From Sulfurovum sp. UBA1140 (lineage in GTDB: Bacteria > Campylobacterota > Campylobacteria > Campylobacterales > Sulfurovaceae), in NCBI GenBank assembly GCA_002311915.1, contig DCAF01000047.1, forward strand, positions 1-5,190: DNA of 5,190 bases, written 5' to 3'. The notes beneath the pieces were generated by a model. The model worked only from the letters and a program-made list of their open reading frames with translations, had not been told where the DNA came from and made no database searches. The number at the start of each line of letters is the position of its first letter. Position 1 is the first letter of the stretch. Both the position numbers and the translations under genes were made by a program. Below are positions 4,879-5,190 of the stretch, piece after piece.

Positions 4879-5190
4879 TTACTGTACAGCAAGAAGGGTT
4901 CCACCTTTTAAACATACAGAGGAGTAAGAGATAATTACTCGGTTACTTTTCATCATTTTTTTTATCTCTTGAATAGAGAGTTTTTTGGGTGGTTGTCTCT
5001 TACCACTCTCATAGGTCTCTCGCATCCAATAAGCACGTAGTTGCTTAGGAGTTTTCTGAATTATTTTATTATAAAACTCTTTGTAACTCTCTTGATTATC
5101 AATGGGAGTAACCTCCATACCTTGAATTGAGGTTATTTTTCCTAAATATAAATCCGAAAGCTCTTTTTTTGTAATATTTATTAATGCATT
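4879..5190 (-). CDS. Small PstS-like periplasmic phosphate-type substrate-binding protein, C-terminal part, cut by window edge
   Basis: The frame is open from the right edge to TAA at 4881-4879, giving 103 residues. An internal ATG at 5118 is not the start, because the conserved sequence continues upstream of it. The pattern follows the small PstS-like family: ITKKELSDLYLGKI near the edge (family: LS..el..iFLGK), VTPIDNQ, FYNKIIQKTPKQLRAYW (family: F...vlg.s..ql..yW), ESGKRQPPKKLS (family: fsG...PP..v) and a near-terminal NRVIISYSS where the family has the gaIGY strand. Such proteins are about 140-150 residues, so roughly 40, including the signal peptide, lie outside. The expected role is a secreted oxyanion-binding protein. 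The family is often found beside sensor kinases rather than transport permeases, which fits here, since the next gene on the strand is the hybrid kinase. Ligand unproven. Confidence 0.75.
   Translation of the reverse strand, partial: NALINITKKELSDLYLGKITSIQGMEVTPIDNQESYKEFYNKIIQKTPKQLRAYWMRETYESGKRQPPKKLSIQEIKKMMKSNRVIISYSSVCLKGGTLLAVQ

Noticed and set aside
5116..5118. ATG at 5118 as the start of the rightmost gene
   Set aside because: The frame continues upstream to the window edge with residues that match the conserved PstS-like pattern (ELSDLYLGK), so this ATG is internal.

Overview
The window is AT-rich and dense, with genes on both strands. Its style suggests a free-living member of the Campylobacterota (Sulfurimonas/Sulfurovum-like). 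The grounds are the strong A/T bias in codons, T-rich promoters with only a recognisable -10, and a large two-component locus of the kind common in these sulfur/hydrogen oxidisers. No marker gene fixes the taxon, so this is inference.

Left part (1-1165): the N-terminal 230 codons of a restriction-modification fusion protein (HsdR-type PD-(D/E)XK nuclease domain leading into what looks like an N6-adenine methylase) run off the left edge on the minus strand. A 298-base stretch (693-990) follows with two or three promoter-like elements but no convincing gene up to the small ORF. That ORF, of 48 to 60 codons, is on the plus strand. It ends just before a hairpin terminator that serves the next gene, which comes from the opposite side.

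Right part (1175-5190): a signalling locus. A secreted PilJ/NarX-type sensor-domain protein (minus) is divergent from an OmpR/PhoB-family response regulator that starts with TTG (plus). The regulator runs tail to tail into a 723-residue membrane hybrid histidine kinase (minus), and their 3' ends overlap by 9 bp. Upstream of the kinase on the same strand is the C-terminal 103 residues of a small PstS-like periplasmic binding protein that continues past the right edge.

Working model (inference): the PstS-like protein and the PilJ-domain protein act in the periplasm as ligand-binding or accessory components. The hybrid kinase senses through its periplasmic helical region and passes phosphate, via its own receiver and probably a phosphotransfer protein encoded elsewhere, to the response regulator. 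The regulator may bind a TTGTAAC element. That element sits at -35 before the regulator gene and occurs as an 11-bp-period tandem repeat before the kinase gene. The ligand is unknown; phosphate or another oxyanion is only a guess from the PstS similarity.
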